Below are positions 1 to 12,746 of a stretch of 64,000 bases of DNA, in pieces. Both the position numbers and the translations under genes were made by a program. Source of the DNA: Acanthacorydalis orientalis (taxonomy: Eukaryota > Arthropoda > Insecta > Megaloptera > Corydalidae); the NCBI GenBank assembly GCA_034766995.1, contig CM068315.1, forward strand, positions 45,870,162 through 45,934,161, written 5' to 3'. The notes below the pieces were generated by a model. That model was not told the DNA's origin. It ran no database searches and saw only the letters and a program-made list of their open reading frames with translations. Positions within the stretch are counted from its first letter, which is position 1. The number at the start of each line of letters is the position of its first letter.

Positions 1-114
1 ATGGATTGTAAAATACATCTCTGTTCGATTTATATAACAAATATTTTTTGCTAAATATTTTAATGTTTGAGTTAATTTGCATAAAACTATTGCAAGTAAG
101 TTGAATAATATACG

Positions 115-119
<5 letters not shown>

Positions 120-165
<46 letters not shown>

Positions 166-232
166 AAATATATATATATATATATGTATATATAATATAT
201 ACATATACGAGTATATATATACATACATATAT
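120..232. repeat. TA microsatellite, interrupted
   Basis: Long TA run, an AAACAA break, a second TA run, then TATACATA variants. Confidence 0.9.
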
Positions 233-576
233 ATATTTTTTACATATCAAGTGAAGCAAGATATATATATATATATACACAACACGTTCAGTTATATTTG
301 AATATTTCCACTATCTTGAAAAATAAAATACTTTCGCTTTATTTCTTGTTTTAGCTCGTTATTTCTATAAATTGCAATTTAACTTGATTTATTATCGCTA
401 CAGACTAATTTAATTTAAATTCAAATATTTGTAACTATTTACACAAAAATTTTAAAGGAATGAAATACATTTTAATCTACACAAATCTTATCTACTCAAA
501 TATCTGAAAAATGTTTTCATAATAGATACTAATTATACAGTAATATTTAAATACTTACAATTACACATACATACAA

Positions 577-620
<44 letters not shown>

Positions 621-959
621 GCTTAAATAAATTATTTATATTTTCTAAACAGACTAATTTTCATTTAAAAGCTTTCCTGAATTCATTACAAAATTCATTA
701 AATATACACACACTTGTCGAAAAACAATTATAAAATGTTATTAATATAAAAAAAATAAATAAGAAAATGTTATGGACAAGCCAACTTTTTTAAAAAAGTT
801 TAACACTTCTTGTTTTTGATTTAAAAATTTCGAACTATGAGATCATTTTTATATTTTTATAGGAGATTATATTAAAAAATGTTAAGATCATAGTTTAAAA
901 ATATATAGTCTTTTTCTTTTAGATAACTTGATATATAATGAAATTTTTTTCACAATTTT

Positions 960-1003
960 ATATATATATATATATATATACATAGATAGATAGATAGATA
1001 GAT
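960..1003. repeat. TA array joined to a GATA array
   Basis: About 20 bp of TA, then CATAGATAGATA continuing as five GATA units. Confidence 0.9.
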
Positions 1004-1080
1004 GTATATGATTTTACTAGTTAATTATAAAATTGTCACAAATTAATTAGCTCTAAATCATATGATTTAATTAGGGACTA

Positions 1081-1300
1081 AAATGCGTTCATTATTCCAT
1101 AATGAGAATGCAGAAATATAATATGTTAGCGTTTCGAGTATTTCAAGAATGTAGAGGTGTGTCAAGTTTTGTCAGGTCACTGTTGAAAAGTTCTTCTGGT
1201 TTGTAGATCGAAGAAGATTCGTAATATATTAAACAATATGGGATATTTTTCATTGACTACGTTTACACGTTGACATTTTTATACGTATACGAATGCATGA
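1081..1300. other. Slightly GC-richer unique block
   Basis: Contains CCATAATGAGAATGC and TCAGGTCAC (a single nuclear-receptor half-site). Regulatory role possible but unsupported. Confidence 0.2.
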
Positions 1301-1590
1301 AAAGAAAATTAATTTTATTCGTAATGTTCTATGAAGTAATATTCGTTTTTTAATTGAGTTTTTCTTAAAATAGCCAAACATCATTTACAAGAATATTCAT
1401 TTAATATTATATTAATTAAAAATATAAATTATTGTTGTAAATATTTTTATAGTGTATGTTTTTTTTGTGGTATTAAATGTTAGTTTTATGTATTTCATTT
1501 TCATGCATCTTATCATTTTAATTTATAATTTTTTTAAGTAATATTCATATAAAGGAAAATACACCTTTGAACAGAACATATTTGTCGAAA

Positions 1591-1601
<11 letters not shown>

Positions 1602-1650
<49 letters not shown>
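1602..1650. repeat. TA microsatellite
   Basis: Starts from a CATA repeat and ends in TACGTATATG. Confidence 0.95.
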
Positions 1651-1793
1651 GTATATGTATTTCTTTTTTAATTCATTATTTTAGTGTTTAAAAATTTCAA
1701 ATAATGCATTTCACAAAATTTGTCAAACCTACTTCAGAAATGAAGTCAAGTTTATTGAAGTTTTTGTAGAATAAAATAACATTTTAATATATG

Positions 1794-1797
<4 letters not shown>

Positions 1798-1843
<46 letters not shown>

Positions 1844-1845
1844 TT

Positions 1846-1881
<36 letters not shown>
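1798..1881. repeat. TA microsatellite, two runs
   Basis: Two TA runs joined by TGTATATATTTAGA. Confidence 0.95.
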
Positions 1882-2018
1882 CAGTTTTTCCTGCTTAAAA
1901 GTAATGAAAATATATATACTTTATATACAAGTAATATAATTTTTCTGTAATTAGTTGAATATTCTGAGGATAAAAATATTAATTTTTAAGGAAATGTAAT
2001 CGTAAGTTTTTGAATTTT

Positions 2019-2052
2019 ACATTTTATTTTATAAAATCATAAAATAAAATGT
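2019..2052. repeat. 13 bp AT-rich palindrome with 8 bp loop
   Basis: ACATTTTATTTTA and its complement flank TAAAATCA. With so little GC, chance is possible. Confidence 0.6.
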
Positions 2053-2294
2053 ATACATACATTGAAATTATCCAAAAGAAGACATTCAAATAGTGTGCTC
2101 TCTATTAAATATATATCTTGAATAATATTTGAAAAAGTCTCTAAAAATGTTAGTTATGGTTTTTACTTAATAATTTTCTAACAAAGCAGTTATTGTAAAA
2201 TAATTTCTAATTACACTTAAATATCTTTTTATTTATGTACAATTTTACTATTTTAGTGTGTTTTCGATAATAAAATATGTTTATATTTATAATA

Positions 2295-2854
2295 TTAGGT
2301 TGGTAGAAAAATATTTTAGGTTTATGACATACAAACTCCTATACACTTTTCAATTTAAGTGATTTTAAGTGGTCCAGAATTATTGTATGACTAATACCTA
2401 TTTTTGTGCAATCTCTCGAATTGTTGTGTGCGGTTCTGATTTAATATTTTCAGTTCGTCGTTATGAACTGAAGAAGTATGCCTGCGAAATCATTCATCTT
2501 CAAAGCTCTCGTCCTCAACACAAAATTTTTGGAACTTCCATTGTACCCTACGTTCCTTAACAGTACCCACCCCAAAAGTATCATTTAGTTTACGAGCAGT
2601 TTCTGCTGTTTTATCACACGTTTTGAACTTCTACAAAAAAATGCTTTTATTTGCTCCTTTGCCATCTTTAAGTCAATAGTCTAATTTGAAGCAAAATTAA
2701 TAATAAAATCAAAGTCAATGTTATTAAAATACACACCGAAAAATGCACTTTAAAATGATATTAACATGAACACAATGAAATGACACTTTCATTGAAAAAT
2801 GTTAAGGTTAGTATTCAGAAAACAAAAACCGCAATTGTTTTCCTACCAACCTAA
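2295..2854 (-). mobile_element. Non-autonomous mariner-derived element, copy 1 (about 560 bp)
   Basis: The ends are TTAGGTTGGTAG at the left and its complement CTACCAACCTAA at the right, with a TA before the left end; the right-hand TA is lost (CA). Read on the minus strand, the interior gives the 5' UTR and the helix-turn-helix start of a mariner transposase, with recognisable but frame-broken words matching KLND, QKF and a DESF-like stretch. It then jumps directly to the 3' end, so the catalytic DDD region of a normal 1.3 kb mariner is absent. The TIR followed by a TTGCGGTTTTTG-type word resembles the mellifera/cecropia side of the mariner family; the subfamily is uncertain. It could move only in trans. 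Confidence 0.85.
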
Positions 2855-2859
2855 CATTG

Positions 2860-3780
2860 TATAAATTCATTAATTTAATTGTTGAAATATATTTTTTCTT
2901 GAAATATACTTTTTGAATAGTTATATTTTTTAAATTATATTTTAGACATCATTCAAATTAAAATGATAAATGTATTACTCAGAATTTTTACTTACTTTAT
3001 TTTTCCTTTCATTTTTATAAAAAAAATGTTTTTTAATCAATATATAATATTATTGTTAATTCTTTGTTGAAACATTTATTAGTTAGAAAGTAGTGTAATG
3101 CTCTAAGTAATATTATTTTATATTGTCATAGATTTTGGTTTAATGGATGGTTTGATTGTTGATTATATATATTATGTTTTGGATTTTATTAACGATGCAT
3201 ATCTGTGTCATTTTTTATAATTTAGGTTTTTCCCTATGAGATCATAAAAATATATAAAGCGTTTATTGTTATATTTTTAAATCGTTTATATTCTCCTTTG
3301 CATTTTAACTAATGTTTATAGAAATTTGTCATCCTTAGGTTATTTTTTTTTATCAAAAATTAGTAAGTTACACGGTCTGAGCGAATTTTAAAACTTTTTT
3401 GATATAAATCTATTAAGTTTTGTATTAACAATAATATGTCATAATATTTAATCAAACTGTATTTGTTGAAAATTAGTACAGAAAAATATTTTAAATAATT
3501 TAAAGAAAAAATGAAGAAACCCTGTAACAAATACTGAACAAAGTAATTATTTATATAGGTGTTGCCTTATTTCAGAATGAAATTGATATATTTTTACATT
3601 TACTGATAAGATTTACAAATAGAGAGTGTATATTTTTGTTAATACTGGTGAAATGGAATATAACTAATGAAAGTATTATATATATTTGCATGCGTGTGTG
3701 TATTTATACTATTTTGACTTTTTAGATAAACATTGTCATTAAATGAAATTAGTTAAAAATAAGCTACTTAAATTTTCACA
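2860..3780. other. AT-rich unique DNA, nothing seen
   Basis: No frame over 60 codons, no array, no inverted repeat noted. Confidence 0.7.
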
Positions 3781-3864
3781 CTGATTTTATATAGGAGCAT
3801 CTACATGAAACAAATCGCGCAGGTGTGTCCTAAGAGGAGGTTTTAAGCGTTTACACATATGCTC

Positions 3865-3866
<2 letters not shown>

Positions 3867-3928
<62 letters not shown>
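3867..3928. repeat. TA microsatellite
   Basis: About 60 bp of TA; both strands give false Tyr-Ile frames. It borders the 4080-4330 island. Confidence 0.95.
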
Positions 3929-3934
<6 letters not shown>

Positions 3935-4079
3935 GTGTGTGTACATTAACACATATCGAACAAAGGTATATGCTCGCGATCACAAACACACAATTGGATG
4001 TTGCCTTCCGCATCATGCAAGCATGTGTGTGTACCTCGATCATATGGACAGTTTGAAGAGGTACTTTACCATATAGCAA

Positions 4080-4330
4080 CGTTGTTGAAGCGGTCGTGCC
4101 TAGGCGGACTGGCGTTTCATTTGACAGTCTGACACCTGTTGTCACAATTATTTGTTCCAGGGGTATTTAACTTTTCGAGTGACAGTTGAGTGACAGGTAG
4201 GTCAAACTGTACATTTCCGTGTGTTGATATAAGCGATGCTCTAGTATGTGCTAGATGAATATTAACTTTCGAATTGTTCACATGTATTCTCAGAATTACA
4301 GAACTGTAAGTGACTGTGTTTAGAAGAGAT
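4080..4330. promoter_or_regulatory. Candidate enhancer with clustered TGACA/TGACAG words
   Basis: TGACA or its complement occurs at 4122, 4130, 4140 (reverse), 4180 and 4191, three of them as TGACAG, the TALE-homeodomain (Homothorax/TGIF) core. A CACCTG E-box sits at 4133-4138. The block is CpG-containing (CGGTCG, GGCGG) between two TA arrays. Confidence 0.4.
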
Positions 4331-4415
4331 TTTCTACTCTCGAATTGTTCTTTAAAGATTATAAATTAAAAAGAAGATTTATTAATAGTTTATACACACA
4401 TAAGTACATACATAC

Positions 4416-4427
<12 letters not shown>

Positions 4428-4479
<52 letters not shown>
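4428..4479. repeat. TA microsatellite with CATA lead
   Basis: CATA repeats from 4406 pass into pure TA. Confidence 0.95.
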
Positions 4480-4482
<3 letters not shown>

Positions 4483-6021
4483 CAAATTATATAACAATAC
4501 ACTTTTAAAAAGTCAATAATAATGAACAGCTGGTTTGAATACTTTATAATTTATAGTCAACCTTTTAATACGGTAATTTAAACACGTTTACTTTTATAGT
4601 TATTTAACAAATATAGTTACGTTTTAAGGAAATAACAATACAAAAATCGATATATTTAATATTAAAATCTTTAATAACAGTTGATATTTTCTACATATTA
4701 TTAATTGGATTACTCTGCATGAGATATAAGTTATTTAAATGATGCTGCTACAATATTGTGTGTAAATATCTATGTCAAAATAAATAGATTTCTTTTTGTT
4801 CAATGCATTTTGAATACAATACAAGTGAATTCATGTTTTCTCACATGACATTATAGATGATGTTTAATTCTTGATTTCTTTATTGATTTTAGTATGCATT
4901 TTATTTCGTTGCCGTTTTAATATGTATTGTTCTTACATATTATAGGTTCTATCATAGTACTATAATTCTCAATGTATAAGTATTAAATTTACGAAAAAAA
5001 AATCGAATGTTTGTAAAAATATATCTTGTATAAGAATTATATAAAGGTGACTTGAAAGGTAATCTATTTAAATTTTATAACATTGTATGATTATTATGTA
5101 AAATGAAAATTGTTAGAAAAATAAGTAGAAAATGTACTTGGGTCTTGTAAATTAGAATCATCCAATAATTCATCGAAAACCAGTTTTAACATAAAACTGA
5201 GTGGAAAAAACGGATAGTTAAGCTTAGTAATTGTTGTTAGAAGGTGTACCATCTTTTAGTTATTTTTATCCAGTTCATCCACTACATTTATTACTTTTTA
5301 TGCAGTTTCTTATATATGATGTGATGATATCTCTATTATGCAGGTCCTTTTATATGAAATTTTGATTTTTCGGTACTGAATGTGTGTCTATTCGTTTTTT
5401 AAATGGAATATTTGTTTTCCAAATTGATTGGCATTTTTTAAGATATGAAATGAAAAATATTCGTTTAATATATGTTTCTTTACAATATATTTTTTATTAA
5501 AATTATAAGTTTGTATAAAATACAAAACTTACAACTGAATACAGAAACATTGAGGTGTAACAATTTCTAAGAAAATAGTTGTAAATATATATTAGATTAG
5601 ATAAGTTGTATTCGTTATTTACATGCTTTAACATAAGTGCATAATAATAAAATTACATAAACTTCCTAATTAAAAATACGTATTGTGGACTCAAAAAACA
5701 TTAACAGGTATATATCAATGATTTCAAATACCAAAAAAATTATTAAAATTTTCTGTAATAAAAAACCAAAACTAATTGCTTACCACATCATTTTGCACAC
5801 TTTTTTATATTTGTTTATAACACATTAAAACTTTTTTCCTGCTCAGAGATACAATCAAATTTACTGTTTAATGGACATTAGATAATTCGTTTATTATTTA
5901 TTGATGGTATTAACTTCATTCAATAAATATTTTTACGAGTGAATAAATCTACCGAGAAAATGTAAAAAATTATGACATACTTTCATTGTAGAAAAAAGTT
6001 ATGAATTAATGATTCATAACA

Positions 6022-6025
<4 letters not shown>
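4480..6025. other. AT-rich unique DNA, nothing seen
   Basis: Only poly-A/T runs and scattered stops in all frames. Confidence 0.7.
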
Positions 6026-6068
<43 letters not shown>

Positions 6069-6080
6069 TATATATATATA
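6026..6080. repeat. TA microsatellite
   Basis: TA run with one GATA break near 6066. Confidence 0.95.
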
Positions 6081-7310
6081 CACAGAGAATGAAAGTTTTT
6101 GATAACTAAAATGTGCTGATCCATTTTTTTGAAGTTTTCCCTTATAAAATATATATTTTAAACTTTTTCGAATTGAATATTATTTTTTAGTTAAAAATAC
6201 ATTTTATGACACTTTCGGCTTATGATTGAACTTTTATAGTGGTAAGTAAAGTAAGAATATTTATTTTCCACAATAATCGTTAATGAATGTGGAAGAAAAG
6301 TTTCATTCACGCTTAATTTATTTATAATAAAATAATTTTATTACTAGTTAACTGTGAAAATCCACTTTACAAAACTCCTTACATTAAAAACAGTCAGCTA
6401 GAATTGAATATATCTGTACTGCGTTCTTCGTTTCGTGTCGAAATTAAAATGTTATTAATATATTTTTAATAATAAAATGTTCGTGTTCTTTTCATTTTGT
6501 AAACTATAATCTTCAAAAATGTTACAAATTACTTATTTAGTTGGAATTTTTAAATATTTTTCGTTCTTTGTTAGTTAAATTTAAAAAAATAATGTTTTTA
6601 CATAAATCTATTTTTAAAGAAATATTTGATCAGTAATTAAAAGAAAATAGATTAAGATCATATTAGACCATTATTGGATTAAACTATGAAAACATTGTAT
6701 AAATGTATTAAACAATAATTAAATATATATATATATATCCATATATACATTCTTTATAAATATGTATTCTAATTTACATTTTGTAGCTTAAAATTTAATA
6801 TATAATTTCTATTGTAAACATATGGGGACATGTTACAGAAAATTATTATTTTAAAACATTTAAAATGGAAAAGAGTTTAAATAATTGTTATTTCTGGATT
6901 AAAAAACTGACCTATATTTTACTATAACTAACTGAAACTATCTTTTTAATTAAAATTATTTTTTATATCAAATAATTATAAATAATTATATACGCAATAT
7001 TATCCACAATGTACATACTTCATTTCTTTTATTTATATCTTTAACTTTTATGCATACACAATGTATATAAAAAATATGATGTACATCCAAAGAGACTACA
7101 TTTAAAATAGTTTGGACTTGAAATGTAAAATATTAAAACAACCTCGATTTAGAATTGAATATTTAATCGTTTAATTTCAATAAAATATATGCAAATATTT
7201 TTAAATTACATACTTTTACAAATATTATTTTTATTTTGTATAAAAATGTACTGTTTCTTTTAATATTATAATCTATAAATGGAAATTTTATAACACCTGT
7301 TTTAATACAG

Positions 7311-7316
<6 letters not shown>
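6081..7316. other. AT-rich unique DNA, nothing seen
   Basis: A short TA run at 6722-6738 is the only repeat noted. Confidence 0.7.
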
Positions 7317-7352
<36 letters not shown>

Positions 7353-7370
7353 ATGTATGTATGTATGTAA
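7317..7370. repeat. TA, TG and TATG compound microsatellite
   Basis: TA passes into TG, then four TATG units. Confidence 0.95.
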
Positions 7371-7789
7371 GAAAATAGATTTTATATATAAATATATTAT
7401 GAGTATATAAACGACTATTTATTAACATAACACGAACATTAAAGAATAAATTTATTAAACAGTTTAAAAATATATAAAATTTTAATTTAACCACAAATGT
7501 CATAACAAGTATATAATATTTGAATGAAAATAGCATTGATAAGTCAAAAAAATAGTATTATAAACTTATTCTAACTGAACTAACATATTTTACTCTAATT
7601 TTTTGAAAAATACTGTGATTCATTTTTCAATACAAAAAGACTTATTTATGTAAATGTTGTTATGATGCAATATCATCTTGTATCACACAACTACAAATAA
7701 AAAATGTGACATATGTACATAAAATATGTTTATGTAAAATCATGTGACATGAGATTTAACACTATTGGTGTAGTATATTGAACAAATAG

Positions 7790-7960
7790 CCATGTAAAAT
7801 GAAACGATGAACCGTGATTGGCCGACAATGATGCAATGAAACACACTTCACAGATAATATTCTTTGAGGAGGTCAACAGGTCGCATTAACATCTAGTGAT
7901 ATGTTTCGTAGATATGTGACGTTCTCTTGAATAAATCTGATTATTGTCACGAATATTATG
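7790..7960. promoter_or_regulatory. Candidate enhancer with DR2-like site
   Basis: AGGTCA-AC-AGGTCG at 7870-7883 resembles a direct-repeat nuclear-receptor site. An inverted CCAAT word (GATTGGCC) lies near 7817. GC is higher than in both flanks. Confidence 0.3.
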
Positions 7961-8047
7961 TATCTGTGTAATCAATTGAGATTGAGCATTATTTGTTCAT
8001 GTTTTGGATAGTCTTTTAATCATAATTGTAGCTTGTAACAATGTAGG

Positions 8048-8049
<2 letters not shown>

Positions 8050-8129
<80 letters not shown>

Positions 8130-8142
8130 ATGTGTGTGTGTG
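8050..8142. repeat. TA and TG compound microsatellite
   Basis: About 65 bp TA followed by two TG runs. Confidence 0.95.
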
Positions 8143-9472
8143 CATACTTGTAAATGTATTTAATCAGAATTGTTCAGTCAAAGAGATTGAGTTTACCAAA
8201 TACATTTCGAAATCCAAATTCAGTTGAGCAAAGATTTCTTTCAATGAATTCTTTTCAGTATTAATTAATTTATTCATTGAACCAATGATATATTTTTATA
8301 TTAAATTTTAATTATATATTTAAATAATAAATTTTATTTGCTTCATCTATTGATTTAAAGTTTACGAAAATAAAGATATCGAAAAATATATTATTCATAA
8401 TTGAAAGAATTGTTATTTTTAAGGAAAATACCTGTGATCGTTTCTACGTTATTAATAGTTGAATAGATCCGCAAGATGTACGGGTTTCAAAATATTTGAT
8501 TGTAAAATATTTCAATAAAAAGTTTTATTTCAAAAAACATATTATATAAAATAATAATATGTTGTCATTAATTATGTGCAACAACCGGGAAAAATATTTT
8601 TTTAGTTTAAATTTTGTATTCTTGTTCATTGAAACAATTGGTTCTTTCTGATTTTTCAAATAAGATTTATAGTTTTGTCATTTATACCTTTTGGATTAGT
8701 CTTCATTAATCTTTAAAAATTTAAACCAGCAATTTTGAAATGATATGCTAATAAACATAAAAAATAAGTTTAAAGTGAGGAAACGAGAGGTTTAAAAGGT
8801 GTATTACTCATCAATCATATATTTTTCTAGACTGATGATCAATAAATAAACTTTATTAATTTGTAATAACTGAATTTTATCAACGAAATAAAATATACTT
8901 TTTTAATTTATATATCAAACATATTAAGAACAAAAGGTTATATATGCATATATATATATATACATATATGTATAGAATTAATCATCTAATTAAATATAAA
9001 ATCTAATATTGAAAAATATTTAATAAACAAGTTTTTAAAATACTTGTCAGATGTAGGTGTTCAGGGCGTAAAACCCCCAGGAACTACCGTTACAGAATAG
9101 CCGTTTGTTATATTGAACTGAATATCAGAAAATCATACCAATAAATTAACTTAAAAAAATACTTAACAATAAAACAAAACTGACATCGGGTGACAAGTGA
9201 TCAATTCAAATTGTAATTAAATATTTGTATCAATAATTATTTATTTTACTGATTTAATTATAAATGATATATATATATATATATATGTTTGAATAATTTT
9301 TATTTTATTTTTATATATAAGGAAAGTATAAAATATGTTTATATACATTTTGATTTATATATAATTATGAATAAATAATACATAGATTCAGTTGTGAAAT
9401 ATATTTATTCCTATGAAGTTTCTTTTTTAGTTTAATATTGATGTTAAGTATATTTTTATTGAAGTATTTGCC

Positions 9473-9545
<73 letters not shown>

Positions 9546-10080
9546 CATTATTATTAATGTCGTCTAGTGTTTTGTATTTATTTTATATGAATAATAAGCA
9601 AGAAAAATATTAAATTTACTTGGTGTAAAAATATTCGAGAAAGTAAAAAATTGCAAATTAACCATTTTTGTTTTGTTTTTGTAACATATTTTTTTAAATA
9701 TTTCAGTTAGTCAAAACGTTTATAATACTTATTTATTGTAAATAAAATAATTATTTTAAGTTATTAATTGTGGTGAAAACAAACATATGTAGATATAAAA
9801 GAATGTTTCTACATATATATTTATTCTGTTATTGTCAATAAGCATTCAAATGTACTAACCTACAATTAATATTATAGTATTTAATATTAATATATTCTCC
9901 CAGTTATTTTCTCTTGGGTCATTCATTTCTCACGAAATCGTACAAATCGCATCTTTTTAAATTTAATGCAAATTGTTATTCAAATTTAAATTTATCCAAT
10001 ATTGACAAAACAGTTTAACATTTTTATGTATTCCATACATATATACATAAAACACATAAACGTTTGTACTGTAAAATATT
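8143..10080. other. AT-rich unique DNA, one small GC patch
   Basis: Near 9058-9110 the words TTCAGGGCGTAAAACCCCC and CCGTTACAG stand out; unexplained. Otherwise only short TA runs (8946-8965, 9268-9286). Confidence 0.6.
9479..9543. repeat. TA microsatellite
   Basis: Two TA runs split by a TTT. Confidence 0.95.
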
Positions 10081-10400
10081 TAATTTTGCGAAAATTGTTA
10101 AGATGCGTCACGGAATGTACGTTGAGAGAAAAGAGAAAAGATATAAAATAAACAAAACGTTCGCCAAATAACTGGTTTTCGCAGTTTATAGAGCACTTTA
10201 GTGAATTCATCCATAGCACTGGTAATAATATTTTGACGCAAAAAGCCATCACAGAAAGTCAATATTTGTCCAGTTTCAACATTCAAGGATAATGTACATT
10301 TGTGCAGCCGGTTCAGACTGATCTATTTGAAGAACACACTGTACTCTGAGACTGAGTTAAATATTGTTTATATTACTTTACACGTGGCTTACCTAAAAGC
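10080..10400. other. Island with minus-strand coding-like segment
   Basis: The minus strand is open across about 10286-10098 (words TGQILTFCDGFLRQNII and MDEFTKVLYKLRKP), and an adjacent frame upstream reads VLQIDQSEPAAQMYIILEC. The two frames touch without usable splice sites, so a decayed gene or transposon piece fits better than a live exon. No family recognised. Confidence 0.25.
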
Positions 10401-10542
10401 GACACCTATATATATTAGACTAACAAAAACAATGGGCGAAATTTACATACATGAAAAATAGTGATATTTGATATTACTGTACAGTCTGAAATAAATCACA
10501 CATGTTAGAAATACATACGCACCTATATCATACACACGAGTA

Positions 10543-10543
10543 T

Positions 10544-10588
<45 letters not shown>
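10543..10588. repeat. CA and TA compound microsatellite
   Basis: ACACACACAC passes into TA. Confidence 0.95.
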
Positions 10589-10592
<4 letters not shown>

Positions 10593-10933
10593 CTTGTATA
10601 ATAATTGAATTAAATTATGATGTAAAGCATAAGTAGAGTGATGTTATATATAATGAATAATTAACCTCTTATGTATTTAATGTAACTAGAAACTAATATA
10701 ACAGAAATAGAATAACTAATTACATTCAATGCTGATTGAAAATACAGATGATAATCTAGCTATGCTCAACTAATTGAATAACATTTAAAAGAAATTAGTA
10801 TATATTTAATTAAGTCTAATAAAATTTTCTGAAACCGTTATAAGACCCAATAAAAAATAATCAACAAATATTGGTAATTATTCCTAAACGATATTATCAT
10901 AACAATTTAATTAATTTAATGATAATAGTTTTA

Positions 10934-10939
<6 letters not shown>

Positions 10940-10971
<32 letters not shown>
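10940..10971. repeat. TA microsatellite
   Basis: Pure TA, followed by a short TATAATAGAA direct repeat. Confidence 0.9.
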
Positions 10972-10974
<3 letters not shown>

Positions 10975-11159
10975 GAACTATATAATAGAATATGAATAAA
11001 AACGATTTTATAATTAAACTCATTATGCAAAATTATAATTCTATAACTTTTTTATGTAATTTTTATTATAATAGTTTTTTACAAGACAATACGATATTGT
11101 ACAATTTACATATAAGGTACGTTTTAATGAAGATCATCGTTTGTCTGTTAAATATATTT

Positions 11160-11600
11160 CATCAAGTTACTAATACTGATTGTCATTCTCTCTTAATGAA
11201 GTCTGATTCGTTGCATCAACACCGATTAAGAAATCCGTTCTCAACAATAGCCGAACATCTTTTTGTTATATTTGAAACACACTAAATCGGATTTACATTA
11301 GAGAACACATTGATTTCAGTAATGAACACGGATCTCTTAATAATGACATTTTCAAATCACAGATTGAAAATACGTATTTAGCATAAAGGCAATGTCGTAT
11401 ATGTGCGACATTTTGCTTGGGAAAGTCAACATATGGAAACACACAATCGTATGAATACGGTCGTGTAAAGAAGAGAACTAGACCTCGCCTAATACAAATA
11501 TTGTATTTACAGACACAGTGTGCACTGTTGATTAGTAATGAGAAACCGCAAAATAACTGAGAAATGCCGCTTGTGAATCCTTTGCATCATTGTTAACTGT
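11160..11600. other. GC-richer island, unassigned
   Basis: Scattered CpG (TTGTGCGACATT-like, ACGGTCGTG, GACCTCGCC). The 97-codon plus frame ending at 11285 lacks any family features. Confidence 0.25.
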
Positions 11601-11666
11601 ATTCTTTAACACTTTGTACAAAAACATTTACTTTTTTATACATGAAGAGATGTTTATATGTGTGAA

Positions 11667-11671
<5 letters not shown>

Positions 11672-11714
<43 letters not shown>
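11672..11714. repeat. TA microsatellite
   Basis: Preceded by TGTGTGAATGTACA. Confidence 0.95.
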
Positions 11715-11717
<3 letters not shown>

Positions 11718-11913
11718 GATTGCGTAAATATACATTTATATATTCGAGTACATATATCATGTATCATTTAATAAGTGAATGTTATTCCTTAGGTAACACC
11801 AATAAATATTCTTTTTTTTATCAATTGAAGACGATGTCGAATCGATACTTTAACATATTTCGTTTTATATTATTATATTTGTATAGTTTTTTTTTCAGTC
11901 GTAAAAGATTTCG

Positions 11914-11914
<1 letters not shown>

Positions 11915-11962
<48 letters not shown>

Positions 11963-12024
11963 TTATATATATATATATATATATATATTATATTTATATA
12001 TATATATATATATTATATATTTAT

Positions 12025-12078
<54 letters not shown>

Positions 12079-12084
12079 TATACA
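11915..12084. repeat. Complex TA array abutting MITE copy A
   Basis: At least four TA runs separated by TATTATATTTATA-type breaks. The breaks recur at near-regular spacing, suggesting duplication of larger units. Confidence 0.95.
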
Positions 12085-12086
12085 AT

Positions 12087-12267
12087 ATTGAACTTAAGCT
12101 TCCACATGAAAGTATTAAATATAAACTCCAAAATTAAAAAAAGCATGTCATCTCCCATTTAGTATTTTAAATCAATTTTATTTTAGTATTGAATTGAACA
12201 TGACATGACTTTTATTAACTCCTGCGCCCCCTTTTAATACTTCCATGTGGAAGCCTAAATTGAATCA
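12087..12267 (-). mobile_element. Palindromic MITE, copy A (about 181 bp)
   Basis: The ends are inverted repeats around CTTAAGCTTCCACATG and CATGTGGAAGCCTAA, and the complementarity continues inward (AAGTATTAAA, CATGTCAT), so most of the element can fold on itself. The reverse complement aligns with 57890-58092. A complex TA array (11915-12084) abuts the left side, and TA/TG repeat follows the right side. There is no coding capacity. It contains a GC word, GCGCCCCCT (12224-12232), that is rare in this window. Confidence 0.85.
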
Positions 12268-12269
12268 CA

Positions 12270-12715
12270 TATACATGTGTATGCGTGTGTGTACAAATAA
12301 TATGTATAGTAATATATTCAAAATGGAAACAGACAACTTTTGAGAATTTTAATTATAAATTCATTTTAAGTCCTTGCAGAATTTTTATTCCATTGTTTCA
12401 AAATAAGTATAAACACAAACTTTGTTAAAAATTTGAATTTTATTATTTTTAATTTTAGTTTTTTAGATGTCATCAATACTAATCAAATAAAGAATCTAAT
12501 TATTTAAATCCAGAATAAAGATATAGATAATTTAAATGCTAAATATATATTAGAAATTACAATAAATAATAACATTTAAAAATATAGGTTTTACTTCTTT
12601 TTATTTTATTTCTTTAATTTTCTTACATATATACCTATATATATATATATATGTATCTATCTCTGTTTTTCTATATATATATATACATATATATATATAC
12701 ACATACACATATATG

Positions 12716-12746
<31 letters not shown>

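Larger units (their letters stand above)
1..1080. other. AT-rich unique DNA, no gene
   Basis: Besides the listed arrays, short TA runs lie at 264-278 and 588-612. No frame or motif stands out. Confidence 0.7.

Noticed and set aside
3843..4145. 100-codon minus frame
   Set aside because: Half is a TA-array translation; the GC-richer half is better explained by motif clustering.
10338..10400. Splice pair TTTTAG|GTAAGC and AACTCAG on the minus strand
   Set aside because: The implied intron is about 41 nt, too short, and the frames on each side do not join.
11915..12084. Regularly spaced repeats resembling a CRISPR array
   Set aside because: Units are TA microsatellite with TTATA breaks; no unique spacers.
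11720..12091. Long open frames made of Tyr-Ile runs here and at about 20 other places (for example 34356-34628, 40355-40869, 53203-53415)
   Set aside because: They are translations of TA dinucleotide arrays, open on both strands by composition, with no other coding signal.
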